NCBI RefSeq assembly: GCF_014650455.1
Contig: NZ_BMUZ01000005.1
Location: 372,001-436,000 of the forward strand
DNA: 64,000 bases
Reading direction: 5' to 3'
Source: Streptomyces xanthochromogenes
Lineage (GTDB): Bacteria; Actinomycetota; Actinomycetes; Streptomycetales; Streptomycetaceae
Numbering within the stretch: the first letter of the stretch is position 1; each line of letters starts with the position of its first letter. Below the pieces are notes generated by a model. The model did not search any database. It had not been told where the DNA came from and saw only the letters and a list, made by a program, of their open reading frames with translations. A program made the translations under genes and the position numbers. This document shows, piece by piece, positions 50,505 through 62,150 of this stretch.

Positions 50505-52067
50505 ATGACGGCGTCGCCCTCCCCCCTTCGCCCCTCCGCGCTGGCCCTGTTGATCACCGCGGTGGTCACCGGCGCGTTCTGCACGGTGGCGGTGGTCTCG
50601 GCCGAGCCGGGCTCCCGTGCCGTACTCGGCTGGAGCCTCGGCATCGCGGCGGCCCTGCTGAGCGCCGGCGCGTACGCCGTGACGCACAGCGTGCTGCGCA
50701 ACCGCGTCCTGCGTGAACGCCTAGCCGCGCTGAACACCCAGATCAGCGCGCAGGAGGCCAACGCCGCCCGGCGCAGCGCCGACGCGGTGCGCCTGGATGC
50801 GGCGCAGGCCGCCGAACGCAAGGCCCTGATCGCCGCCCACGCCGCCGAGCTGCGCCGCGCCGAGTCCTCGCGTGCCGCAGCGCTGGCGGCGACCGCGAAC
50901 GCGGCCGGCCGCATGCAGGCGCTCGCCACCGGCATGCTCGCCGACCTGCGCGACATGGAGCACCGGCACGCCGACGAGGACGTGCTCGGCGACCTGCTGC
51001 ACCTCGACCACCGCACGGCGCAGGCGGGCCGCCTCGCGGACTCCATCGCCGTACTGACCGGGGCCCGTTCGGGCCGGCGCTGGGCCCGGCCCATCGTCAT
51101 GGAGTCCATCCTGCGCGGCGCCATGGGCCGCATCGGCGGCTACCAGCGCGTGCGCCTGCACTCCACCAGCGACGCGGCCGTCGCCGGGCACGCCGCCGAG
51201 GGCGTCATGCACGCGCTCGCCGAACTCCTCGACAACGCGGCCAACTTCTCGCCGCCGACCGCCGAGGTCCACGTGTACGTGGAGGAGGTACCGGCCGGGG
51301 TGATCATCACCGTCGAGGACAGCGGTCTCGTCATGAGCGACGTCCAGCTGCGCCGGGCCGAACAGGCCGTCTCCGGGCGCCTTTCGGACCTCGCCGGGCT
51401 CTCCGGCACACGGCTCGGTCTCGCGGTCGTCGGCCGGCTGGCCCGCAAGCACGGCCTCACCGTGTCGTTCCGGCCCTCCGCGCGCGGCGGCACCGGCGCC
51501 CTGATGCTGCTCCCGCACGAGCTGGTCACCCACGTCGCCGCCACTCCCGCGGCGGCCCCGCTCGCGCCCGCCCTCGACGTACCGCAGGACCTGTTGCCTC
51601 CGGAGTCCGCCACGGCGGAGTCCAGGACCCCGGCCGCGGCAGCGCCCCCGGCAGCGATCCCGGCATCGGCGTCGGCATCGGCATCGGCATCGGCACAGGC
51701 ACCCGCTCCGGACGGCGAGCCGGAGGCCACTCACGAACCGGCCGCCGAGCCCGCGTCCGGCACCGGCACCGCCCGCCCCGCCCCCACCGTCCGCACGAGC
51801 GGGACCAGCACCGGCACCGGCACCAGCACCAGCACCAGCACCAGCACCAGCAGTGAAACCAGCGGGGAATTCCCGCAGTTCGGCGAGAGCGGTCTGCCCA
51901 AACGCAAGCGCGGCCGTGCGCTCGCCGCAGCCCACCCCGAGGGGCCCGACGCCCCGGCGGCACCGGCCCGCGCCACGACCGCGGCCTCCGACGCGGCCGC
52001 TCGCTTCAGCAGCTTCCGCCAAGCCGTACGCGCGAACTCTCCCACCCCGGAAGGCAACTCCGAATGA
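50505..52067 (+). CDS. cvnA: Conservon sensor kinase-like protein CvnA
   Basis: 520 residues. Two membrane segments (about 11-32 and 40-58), an Ala/Arg coiled-coil with many AE-R-AA repeats (about 65-140), and a histidine-kinase-type ATPase domain: N box AELLDNAANFSPP, EDSGLVMSD, GTRLGLAVVGRLARKHG. The C-terminal 170 residues are Pro/Ala/Ser/Thr-rich with TGTGTSTST runs and are probably unstructured. CvnA proteins couple with CvnD GTPases. It overlaps cvnB by 4 bp (ATGA). Confidence 0.92.
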   Translation: MTASPSPLRPSALALLITAVVTGAFCTVAVVSAEPGSRAVLGWSLGIAAALLSAGAYAVTHSVLRNRVLRERLAALNTQISAQEANAARRSADAVRLDAAQAAERKALIAAHAAELRRAESSRAAALAATANAAGRMQALATGMLADLRDMEHRHADEDVLGDLLHLDHRTAQAGRLADSIAVLTGARSGRRWARPIVMESILRGAMGRIGGYQRVRLHSTSDAAVAGHAAEGVMHALAELLDNAANFSPPTAEVHVYVEEVPAGVIITVEDSGLVMSDVQLRRAEQAVSGRLSDLAGLSGTRLGLAVVGRLARKHGLTVSFRPSARGGTGALMLLPHELVTHVAATPAAAPLAPALDVPQDLLPPESATAESRTPAAAAPPAAIPASASASASASAQAPAPDGEPEATHEPAAEPASGTGTARPAPTVRTSGTSTGTGTSTSTSTSTSSETSGEFPQFGESGLPKRKRGRALAAAHPEGPDAPAAPARATTAASDAAARFSSFRQAVRANSPTPEGNSE

Positions 52068-52465
52068 CCGGCACCACCACCGACGAGAAGCTCAACTGGC
52101 TCCTGGAGAACCTGCTCCAGCGCACCCCGGGGGCCCGCCACGCGCTCGTCCTGTCCCGAGACGGCCTCAAGCTGTGCCGCACGCCGGAGCTCTCCGTCGA
52201 CCAGGCCGACCAGCTGGCCGCGATCGCCGCGGGCATCCAGAGCCTGTCGCACGGGGCGTCCATGGAGTTCGGCGACGGCAGCGGCGGGGTGCGCTCCGCG
52301 ATGGCCGAGTTCTACGGCGGCATCCTGTTCATCGTCGAGGCCGGCGAGGGCGCGCACCTCGCGGTGGTCGCCGCCGAGGACGCGGACGCCGGACTCGTCG
52401 GGCACAACATGTCCGAGCTCGTGGAGCAGCTCGGCGAGTACCTGAGCGCCGAGCCGCGGGCATGA
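52064..52465 (+). CDS. cvnB: Conservon Roadblock/LC7 protein CvnB
   Basis: 133 residues. Roadblock/LC7 fold: KLNWLLENLLQRTPGARHALVLSRDGLKLC, VDQADQLAAIAAGIQSLSHGA and HLAVVAAEDADAGLVGHNMSEL. Such proteins regulate small GTPases, here the CvnD partner, probably as an MglB-like cofactor. It overlaps cvnA and cvnC by four bases each, so translation of the series is coupled. Confidence 0.93.
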   Translation: MTGTTTDEKLNWLLENLLQRTPGARHALVLSRDGLKLCRTPELSVDQADQLAAIAAGIQSLSHGASMEFGDGSGGVRSAMAEFYGGILFIVEAGEGAHLAVVAAEDADAGLVGHNMSELVEQLGEYLSAEPRA

Positions 52466-52809
52466 GCAGGCCGGGCCGGGACGACTCGCCGGACCGGCTC
52501 TACACCCTCACCGGCGGGCGCAGCCGCTCCGGCTCGGACGCCTTCGACCTGGTCACCCTGGTGGTCACCGAGTCGGAACCGGCGCCGGGCATGCAGTCCG
52601 AGCACGCGGCGATCCTGCGCATGTGCCGCTTCCCGACCGCGGTCGTGGAGATCGCCGCCGAGCTCGGGCTGCCCGTCACGGTGGTCCGCATCCTGCTCGC
52701 CGATCTGCACGACACGGGCCGCATCAGCGCCCGTCACCCGCGCTCCGCCCATCGCCTTCCCGACCCCGACATCCTGGAGCAGGTGCTCGTTGGCCTCCGA
52801 AATCTCTGA
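52462..52809 (+). CDS. cvnC: Conservon DUF742 protein CvnC
   Basis: 115 residues. DUF742 winged-helix-like protein: RLYTLTGGRSRSG, FDLVTLVVTES, HAAILRMCRFPTAVVEIAAELGLPVTVVRILLADL. It links CvnA/CvnB to CvnD in the membrane-associated complex. Its last 20 bases overlap the cvnD start. Standard length for the family. Confidence 0.92.
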   Translation: MSRPGRDDSPDRLYTLTGGRSRSGSDAFDLVTLVVTESEPAPGMQSEHAAILRMCRFPTAVVEIAAELGLPVTVVRILLADLHDTGRISARHPRSAHRLPDPDILEQVLVGLRNL

Positions 52810-53389
52810 ACGGCCCGCCCTCGCGGGGACCGCCGACAACGGCCTGAAAATCGTGGTCGTCGGTGGTTTCGGCGTCGGAAAGACGACCATGGTGCGCTCG
52901 GTCAGCGAGATACGTCCGCTGAACACCGAGGAGACCATGACCAAGGCGGGCGAGGCCGTGGACGACCTCGACGGCGTCCGTACGAAGACGGCCACCACCG
53001 TCGCCTTCGACTTCGGCCGCATCACCCTGGACGCGCACAACGTCCTGTACCTGTTCGGCGCGCCCGGCCAGGAGCGGTTCTGGTTCCTGTGGGACCGCCT
53101 GTTCGCGGGCACGCTCGGCGCGGTCGTCCTCGTCGACACGCGGCGCCTGGCGGACTCCTGGTACGCCATCGACCGCCTGGAGCACCACGGCACGCCGTTC
53201 GTCGTGGCGTGCAACGACTTCGGCGGGCCCGCGCACACCGAGGACCAGGTGCGCGAGGCGCTCGACCTGCCGGCCGAGGTGCCGCTGCTGCGCTGCGACG
53301 CGCGCGCCCGTGCGTCCAGCAAGACCGTCCTGATCGCCCTCGTGGAACACCTCGCCCGCCTGCAGAAGGCTCCGGAGCTCATACCGTGA
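52790..53389 (+). CDS. cvnD: Conservon small GTPase CvnD
   Basis: 199 residues from a TTG at 52790. Ras-like GTPase: P-loop VVGGFGVGKTTM, switch-II LFGAPGQERFWFLWDRL (Gly-Ala-Pro in place of the usual Asp-x-x-Gly), and a specificity loop CNDFGGP. The changed G3 sequence suggests unusual hydrolysis, as in MglA-like and other bacterial GTPases. It is translated directly after cvnC and its stop overlaps the first P450 GTG. Confidence 0.9.
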   Translation: MASEISERPALAGTADNGLKIVVVGGFGVGKTTMVRSVSEIRPLNTEETMTKAGEAVDDLDGVRTKTATTVAFDFGRITLDAHNVLYLFGAPGQERFWFLWDRLFAGTLGAVVLVDTRRLADSWYAIDRLEHHGTPFVVACNDFGGPAHTEDQVREALDLPAEVPLLRCDARARASSKTVLIALVEHLARLQKAPELIP

Positions 53390-54611
53390 CGTGCCCCATT
53401 CCCACCCCCGTCCCGCTGAGCGGCCCCCGGTTCCAGACCGAGCCGAACGAGCTGTACCGCGACCTGCGGCGCGACCACGGCGCCGTGGCGCCCGTGGTCC
53501 TGGACGGCGACGTGCCCGCCTGGCTGGTGCTCGGCTACCGCGAGCTGCACCAGGTCACCAGCGACCCGGCACTGTTCTCGCGCGACTCCGACCTGTGGAA
53601 CCAGTGGGACCGCATCCCGGCCGACTGGCCGCTGCTGCCCATGATCGGCCGCAAGCAGCCGTCGATCCTGTACACGGTCGGGGAGCGCCACCGCGAGCGG
53701 GCGGCGATGGTCTCCGACGCCCTGGAGGCGGTCGACCCCTTCGAACTGCGCGCCCACGCCGAGCGGTTCGCGGACGAGCTGATCGACGCGCTGTGCGGCA
53801 CGGGCGGCTGCGACATCGTCGGCCAGTACGCGATGCTCCTGCCGGTACGCGTCCTGGCCCGGCTCTACGGATTCACCGACGAGCAGGGCCCGGGCCTGGT
53901 CACCGCGATGAACGACATGATCAACGGCCGGGAGGGCGCCCTGGAGGGCCAGCGCCACCTCGCCGAGTCGATGTACGCGCTGCTGACCGCCAAGCAGGTC
54001 GAGCCGGGCGAGGACGTGGCGTCCCGGATGCTCGCCAACCCGTACGGCTTCTCCGTCGAGGAGGTCGGCCAGGACCTGATGGTGATGATGGCCGCCGGCC
54101 ACCAGCCGACCGCGGACTGGATCGGCAACTCGCTGCGCCTGATGCTCACCGACGACCGGTTCGCGGCCTCGCTCGCGGGCGGCCGGCACAGCGTGGGCGA
54201 GGCGATGAACGAGGTGCTGTGGGAGGACACGCCCACGCAGAACGTGGCGGGCCGCTGGGCCGCCCGCGACACCCACCTGGGCGGCCGGCACATCCGGGCC
54301 GGCGATCTGCTGCTCCTCGGCCTCGCCGCGGCCAACGGCGATCCTCAAGTACGCACCGACGCGGGCGCGTTGACGGGCGGCAACAGCGCCTTCTTCTCGT
54401 TCGGTCACGGCGAGCACCGCTGCCCCTTCCCCGCGCAGGAGGTCGCCGAGGTCATCGCGCGGACCGGGATCGAGGTGCTGCTCGACCGGCTGCCCGACGT
54501 CGATCTCGCGTCCCCCGCCGCGGAGTTGACCCGTCGCCCGTCCCCGTGGCTGCGGGGTCTCACCGAACTTCCCGTGACGTTCACACCCACTCCTGCCCTT
54601 GGAGCAGCCAG

Positions 54612-54615
<4 letters not shown>
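53386..54615 (+). CDS. cvnE: CYP157-type cytochrome P450 lacking the ExxR motif (CvnE)
   Basis: 409 residues. Heme-binding FSFGHGEHRCPFP with the thiolate Cys346 is intact and the I-helix reads MMAAGHQPTADWIG (Pro-Thr in place of Thr-Thr). Where an ExxR motif is expected, residues 276-279 read EVLW. CYP157 proteins of S. coelicolor are known to lack the otherwise near-universal ExxR, so this is in keeping with the family. GTGA overlap with cvnD and ATGA overlap with the next P450 mark it as part of the conservon. Confidence 0.88.
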
Positions 54616-57612
<2,997 letters not shown>

Positions 57613-57656
57613 GCGTTCCGCGACGGGCGCGGCGCGCCTTGTGACACGAACGCGGA

Positions 57657-57691
57657 CGAGGGCCCGGCACCGTCTCGGTGCCGGGCCCTCG
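57657..57691 (+). terminator. serC terminator
   Basis: 15-bp perfect arms (57657-57671, 57677-57691), 5-nt loop. The remainder of the 311-bp gap to 57923 has only an inverted repeat (57734-57765) and an AT-richer patch. Confidence 0.88.
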
Positions 57692-57733
57692 TGCGTGTCC
57701 GGGCGCCCGGATGCCGGGATTCGCGCCGGGACC

Positions 57734-57765
57734 TACGTCCCAAAAATGTAAGTAAAGCGGACGTA
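57734..57765. promoter_or_regulatory. Inverted repeat TACGTCC-N18-GGACGTA
   Basis: Symmetrical 7-bp arms at 57734-57740 and 57759-57765 in the promoter region of the wall-anchored protein gene. A possible operator; no regulator is identified. Confidence 0.35.
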
Positions 57766-57923
57766 TGCGGCGGGTCATCGGCGCAGGGGCCCGGCCGTTT
57801 TCCGGGCCGGGACCTTCGGCAGGGGCCGTCCGGCCGCCCCCGTACCGGCGAAACCAAAACGCGCACAGTTTCCTCCTTATCGGTGCATCCGGCGAACAGC
57901 CGGACATACAGGGAGAATTGATT

Positions 57924-58625
57924 ATGCGCAAGGCATTCACCGCTTCCGCCGTCGCCGTCGCCGCGGCACTCGCCCTCGCCGCTCCGGCCACCGCGTTCGC
58001 CGCCGGGTCCGCCTCGGCGTCCCCGACCGACTCCGCGTCCTCCCCGAGCTCCTCGGTCGCACCGAGCTCCTCGGCCTCGCCCTCGGGTTCCGCGACGCCG
58101 ACGCCCTCCGCCCCGAGCGTGACGCTGTCCTCGGACACCGGCCGCCCCGGCGACAAGATCACCGTCACCATCCGGCAGAGCGGCCACAAGGGCACGGCCC
58201 ACGTCGTGTCCAAGGCCTTCGGCGGCCGGGTGAACCTCACCCCCGACGCGAAGGCGACCGGGGTGTGGCACGGCACGGCGACCGTCGCCAACTACCCGCG
58301 CGACTACTTCGGCGTCCAGGCCTTCGTGGACGGCAAGCTCTTCGACACGGTCAAGTTCACCGTGGGCGAGCCGAAGGACGACCACAAGGACGACCACCAC
58401 GGCAAGGGCGACCACGACAAGACGCCCCCGCCCGGCCCGCACCACGGCACGACTCCCCCGCACCACCACACCGCCCCCAAGGGCGGCGTGAACACCGGCA
58501 TGGCGCCCGTGCCCGAGGACCACGCCGCGACCAACTCCGCGCTCGCCCTCGGCATCACCGGCATGGGCGCGACCGCACTCGGCGGCGCGGGGCTGCTCAA
58601 CCGTCGCGGCCGGAAGCAGGACTGA
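57924..58625 (+). CDS. Secreted Ser-rich protein with His/Asp linker and C-terminal membrane anchor
   Basis: 233 residues. SD gggag precedes MRKAFTASAVAVAAALALAAPATAFA (signal peptide). Then a Ser/Pro linker (about 28-62), a beta-rich domain (about 63-150; SVTLSSDTGRPGDKITVTI and GVWHGTATVANYPRDYF), a His/Asp/Lys linker (KDDHKDDHHGKGDHDK), and a C-terminal hydrophobic segment ending NRRGRKQD. No LPxTG pentapeptide is seen. The adjacent class F sortase 4 bp downstream suggests related surface display (inference). Confidence 0.75.
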   Translation: MRKAFTASAVAVAAALALAAPATAFAAGSASASPTDSASSPSSSVAPSSSASPSGSATPTPSAPSVTLSSDTGRPGDKITVTIRQSGHKGTAHVVSKAFGGRVNLTPDAKATGVWHGTATVANYPRDYFGVQAFVDGKLFDTVKFTVGEPKDDHKDDHHGKGDHDKTPPPGPHHGTTPPHHHTAPKGGVNTGMAPVPEDHAATNSALALGITGMGATALGGAGLLNRRGRKQD

Positions 58626-58629
58626 GCGC

Positions 58630-59256
58630 GTGACCCCCCGCACCTGCCGCCACCGTTCCCGCCGGGGTGGCCGCACCGCCGCCCTGGCGGGGGCCGCCGC
58701 ACTCGTGGCGGCCCTGACCGCGAGTGGCTGTTCCGCCCGCGCGGACGGCGCCACGAGTCCGCCCCCGGCGACGGACGTCACCCCCGCCTCGGCGCTCGCC
58801 GCCTCCGTCCCGGACCGCATCGCCATCCCGGACATCCACGTGGACGCCCCGCTGGGCGAGGTCGGCCTGGCGGCGGACGGCACGATGCAGACACCGCCGT
58901 TCGACCGGCCCAAGGAGGCCGACTGGTACAAGGAGGGGCCCACCCCGGGCGAGCCCGGACCGGCCACGATCGTGGGCCACATGGACACGGCCGAGACACC
59001 GAAGGCGGTCTTCCACGACCTGGCCCGGCTCAAGAAGGGCGAACGGATCGAGGTGCACCGCAAGGACGGCGCCGACGCCGTGTTCGCCGTCGACTCGGTG
59101 GACACGTTCAAGAAGGACGCGTTCCCCACGCAGAAGGTCTACGGCGCCACCGAACGGCCCGAGCTGCGTCTGATCACCTGCGGTGGATCGCTGACCAAGG
59201 ACCGCCACTGGGACTCCAACGTCGTCGTCTTCGCCCATCTGACGGGCAAGGCCTGA
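58630..59256 (+). CDS. Class F sortase
   Basis: 208 residues from the GTG at 58630. N-terminal signal/anchor (about 14-34) with a cysteine in SGCSA that could be lipid-modified. Sortase fold: IAIPDIHVDAPLGEVGLAADGTMQTPP, the catalytic His in IVGHMDTAE, Cys in LRLITCGG and Arg in KDRHWDSNVVVF. Class F enzymes in actinobacteria have no settled substrate, and this window does not identify one apart from the upstream exported protein. Confidence 0.88.
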   Translation: MTPRTCRHRSRRGGRTAALAGAAALVAALTASGCSARADGATSPPPATDVTPASALAASVPDRIAIPDIHVDAPLGEVGLAADGTMQTPPFDRPKEADWYKEGPTPGEPGPATIVGHMDTAETPKAVFHDLARLKKGERIEVHRKDGADAVFAVDSVDTFKKDAFPTQKVYGATERPELRLITCGGSLTKDRHWDSNVVVFAHLTGKA

Positions 59257-59284
59257 CGGACGGGCAAGACGAACAGGGCCTGAC

Positions 59285-59342
59285 GGACGGGCGCGCCTTC
59301 GGGGCGCGGGTGGCGACCCGCGCCCCGAAGGCCCGCCCGTCC
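59285..59342 (+). terminator. Long hairpin after the sortase gene
   Basis: 27-bp imperfect arms (59285-59311 and 59316-59342). The gap 59257-59564 has this hairpin and a possible -35 TTGACA at 59432-59437, with no gene seen. Confidence 0.7.
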
Positions 59343-59564
59343 GATAACTGCCCTATCCGGTAAGGGAGTTGGTCCCTACCATCCAAAGCGATCCGGCGCG
59401 TACCGCACCACGGCCGGACCGGTCCGAAGGTTTGACATGTCCATGTCTCAACTATGTCTCGTCGAAGGCGCCCGGAGCGCTTCGACGGCACGCCGACGGC
59501 ATGGGCACTCGGCTGGACTCCCCACATCCACGCAAGGCCACCGACAACCGATCGGAGCATCAAG

Positions 59565-60224
59565 ATGCCCGGTGCACTTCTCGCAGGCGGCGCGACGGCG
59601 GCGTTCCTCGCCTCCACGCTCTTCACCCAGGCGGCTCCGGCCGCGCCCTCCTCCATCATCGCGCCGCCCGACAAGATCGTGATCGAGGTCGCGACCGTCA
59701 ACGGCTCCGGCTGCCCGGTCAACACCGCCGCGGTCGCCGTCTCCCCCGACAACACCGCCTTCACCGTCACCTACAGCCAGTACCTGGCACAGGTGGGCGC
59801 CGGCTCCAAGCCGACCGACTTCCGCAAGAACTGCCAGCTCAACCTGATCGTGCACGTCCCCTCCGGCTTCACCTACGCCGTCGCGAGCGCCGACTACCGC
59901 GGCTACGCCCACCTGGAGAAGGGCGCGAGCGCCACCCAGAAGGCCTCGTACTACTTCCAGGGCTCGCCCGACACGGCGAGCAGAACCCACCCGTTCAACG
60001 GCCCCTACGACGACGACTGGCAGGCCACCGACTCCACCGACTGGGGCCAGCTGGTGTGGGCCCCCTGCGGCGTGCAGCGCAACTTCAACATCAACACCGA
60101 ACTGCGCGCGAGCCTCGGCACCGCCGACCCGAAGACCAACAGCTTCATCGCCATGGACTCCACCGACGGCGACATCCAGACCATCTACCACCTCGCCTGG
60201 AAGGAGTGCCCGCAGCAGCGCTGA
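59565..60224 (+). CDS. DUF4360 secreted protein
   Basis: 219 residues from MPGALLAGGATAAFLASTLF (SD cggag). Signal peptide to about residue 27 (AAPAAP), then the DUF4360 domain: VTVNGSGCPV-like start (ATVNGSGCPVNTAAVAVSP), FTVTYSQYLAQVG, RKNCQLNLIVHVPSGFTYAVASADYRGYAHL, and a second half ending in EC, giving several cysteines likely to pair. Common in Streptomyces and fungi as an exported protein with no known activity. It is convergent with the beta-propeller gene. Confidence 0.85.
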   Translation: MPGALLAGGATAAFLASTLFTQAAPAAPSSIIAPPDKIVIEVATVNGSGCPVNTAAVAVSPDNTAFTVTYSQYLAQVGAGSKPTDFRKNCQLNLIVHVPSGFTYAVASADYRGYAHLEKGASATQKASYYFQGSPDTASRTHPFNGPYDDDWQATDSTDWGQLVWAPCGVQRNFNINTELRASLGTADPKTNSFIAMDSTDGDIQTIYHLAWKECPQQR

Positions 60225-60236
60225 GCCTCGGCCGTC

Positions 60237-60265
60237 GGGGCCCGCACCCGCCCGGTGCGGGCCCC
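60237..60265. terminator. Bidirectional hairpin terminator
   Basis: 12-bp perfect arms (60237-60248, 60254-60265) between convergent genes. Confidence 0.8.
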
Positions 60266-60284
60266 GCGCGGCCCCTCGGGCCCC

Positions 60285-61259
60285 TCAGCCGGTCCGCCTG
60301 CGCAGCATCCGCTTCGCGCCCAGGCCGAGCACGGTGGCGCCCGCCAGAACCATCGCGCCGAGCAAGAAGTTCCCCTCGCCCGCACCGCCACCCGAACGGG
60401 TGGAACTGCCGCCCGCGGAGGGCGACTTGGCGCCGTCGCCCTTGAGGGGGACGCGCACCACCGCGCTGCCGGCGCCCTCCGAACCGACCATCAGGGCGCT
60501 GCCGTCCGGGCTGTACGTCACCGATTCGGACTGCTGCTGCACCGGCGTGCCCGGCACCGCGTGCCAGTCGCCGAGGGGGTCGCCCGCGCCGCCCTTCCAG
60601 GCGTACTCGGCCAGCGCGAAGTAGCCCCGCAGCGCCAGCTTCGTACCGTCCGGAGAGAACGCGCCGTCGGTCACCCAGGGCACCTCGCCGACCCGGCGGA
60701 AGACGTTCGTGCCGGTGGCGGACAGTTTCGCCGGTCCCTCGTAGAGGCCGCCGCCGCTCTCGCGCTTGGAGGCGATGTAGAGGCGGCCGGTCTTCGGGTG
60801 GACCATCAGTGCCTCGGCGTTGCGCGGCCCGTCGGCGTACTGGACGGTGTACTGCGTTGCCCTGACCGTCTGGTCACCCAACCGGGCGGGCTCGTGGAAG
60901 CGGTAGATCCAGACGTGGCTCCAGGAGCCGTCGAGGTTGTCACCGATGTCGCCGACGTACAGGTCGCCGTCGGGCCCGATCGAGATCGCCTCCACATCGC
61001 GCGGGCGGCCGACGCCCTCCAGCGTGATGCGGGCGACGGTCTGCCCGGTCCGCGCGTCGACGGCGTAGACGTAGGGGCCGTCGCCGCTGTCGTTGTGCGT
61101 CCAGTAGACGCCGGGATGGGCGCGGCTCGCGGCGAGGCCGCTGGACTCCTTGATCCGGGGGTCCTTGATGGTGAACCCGCCGTCGTCGGCCGCGGCCGGT
61201 CCCGCCGCACACACGAGAACGAACCCGGCCACCCCGCACACCCTCCACAGCGAACGCAT
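60285..61259 (-). CDS. Secreted beta-propeller-like protein with C-terminal anchor
   Basis: 324 residues. Signal peptide MRSLWRVCGVAGFVLVCAAGPAAA, then about five propeller-type repeats (ASRAHPGVYWTHNDSGDGPYVYAVD, EAISIGPDGDLYVGDIGDN, EALMVHPKTGRLYIASK, DGAFSPDGTKLALRGYFALAEY, ESVTYSPDGSALMVGSEG), then a Gly/Ser linker and a membrane segment ending KRMLRRRTG. It may bind carbohydrate or protein at the cell surface; no catalytic motif is visible. Confidence 0.8.
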   Translation of the reverse strand: MRSLWRVCGVAGFVLVCAAGPAAADDGGFTIKDPRIKESSGLAASRAHPGVYWTHNDSGDGPYVYAVDARTGQTVARITLEGVGRPRDVEAISIGPDGDLYVGDIGDNLDGSWSHVWIYRFHEPARLGDQTVRATQYTVQYADGPRNAEALMVHPKTGRLYIASKRESGGGLYEGPAKLSATGTNVFRRVGEVPWVTDGAFSPDGTKLALRGYFALAEYAWKGGAGDPLGDWHAVPGTPVQQQSESVTYSPDGSALMVGSEGAGSAVVRVPLKGDGAKSPSAGGSSTRSGGGAGEGNFLLGAMVLAGATVLGLGAKRMLRRRTG

Positions 61260-61302
61260 GCCCCCAGTGTCCACGGCCGCCTCCGCGCCCCGTCGAGGCG
61301 TC

Positions 61303-61368
61303 CACCGTGCCGAGGCGTCCACCGCCCGACGTGTGTTCACCGTGCCGAGGCGTCCACCGCCCGACGTG
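61303..61368. repeat. Two 30-bp direct repeats, 36-bp period
   Basis: accgtgccgaggcgtccacc begins identical 30-bp copies at 61303 and 61339, in the gap between the beta-propeller and SGNH genes; shorter degenerate copies lie on both sides. No gene is visible. Confidence 0.75.
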
Positions 61369-61457
61369 CCCACCGTGCCGAGCATGTTCATCGCGCCGGG
61401 GTGTTCACCGTGCTCGGGGTGTCCACCGTCACGTCGCCGCCGGCGTACCGATCGGTA

Positions 61458-62150
61458 ATGATGATCCCCATGCGTTTTCTCTTCGTCGGCGACTCCATGA
61501 CCATCGGATGCCCCGGCGACTTCACCTGGCGCTACCGCATGTGGCGCCACCTCGAAGCGTCCTTCGACGGCCCCTACGAGATCGTCGGCCCGCGCAGCGC
61601 GCTGTACGACCCGGCGGCCGGGGCGGCCGTCTCGCACGACTACGCCGCCCCCGACTTCCCGCCGGCCGCCCGCCGTCACCTCGCGGGCTGGGGCGAGGGC
61701 TGGCTGCACATGGCGCCGGCGATCGGCCCCGCGGTCGCCGAGAGCCGGGCGGACGTGCTCCTCGTCTCGCTCGGCCTGATAGACCTCGGCTTCTACACGG
61801 ACGCCGCCCAGACCGCCGCCAACGTGCGCGCCTTCGTCGACGGTGCCCGGGAGGCCAACCCGCGCATCCGGATCGTGGCCCTGCCCGTCATCCCGAACAT
61901 CCGGGCCGAGCAGGACGCGCCGTTCGCCGCCGAGGTCGAGCACTTCAACGTGCTGCTCGCCAAGACGGTCGCCGACCTCGACTCGGCCGCCTCGCCGCTG
62001 CTGCTCGCCACGGTCCCGGACACCTACGACATCCACCGGGACACCTACGACGGTACGCATCCGGGCCCCGGCGGCGAGCACAAGCTGGCGGGCGCGTTCG
62101 CCGAGGCCCTGCACGGCGCCTGGGAGCTGGCCGGGCGCTACGCGTCGTAG
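61458..62150 (+). CDS. SGNH/GDSL-type hydrolase
   Basis: 230 residues (ATG at 61458; ATGs at 61461 and 61470 are alternatives). Block I FLFVGDSMTIG carries the nucleophile Ser; a later block has LVSLGLIDLGF; block V is DGTHPGPGGEH with the catalytic Asp and His. No signal peptide, so it is a cytoplasmic esterase/lipase-like enzyme of unknown substrate. Its 3' end overlaps the MBL-fold gene by 13 bp, convergently. Confidence 0.88.
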   Translation: MMIPMRFLFVGDSMTIGCPGDFTWRYRMWRHLEASFDGPYEIVGPRSALYDPAAGAAVSHDYAAPDFPPAARRHLAGWGEGWLHMAPAIGPAVAESRADVLLVSLGLIDLGFYTDAAQTAANVRAFVDGAREANPRIRIVALPVIPNIRAEQDAPFAAEVEHFNVLLAKTVADLDSAASPLLLATVPDTYDIHRDTYDGTHPGPGGEHKLAGAFAEALHGAWELAGRYAS

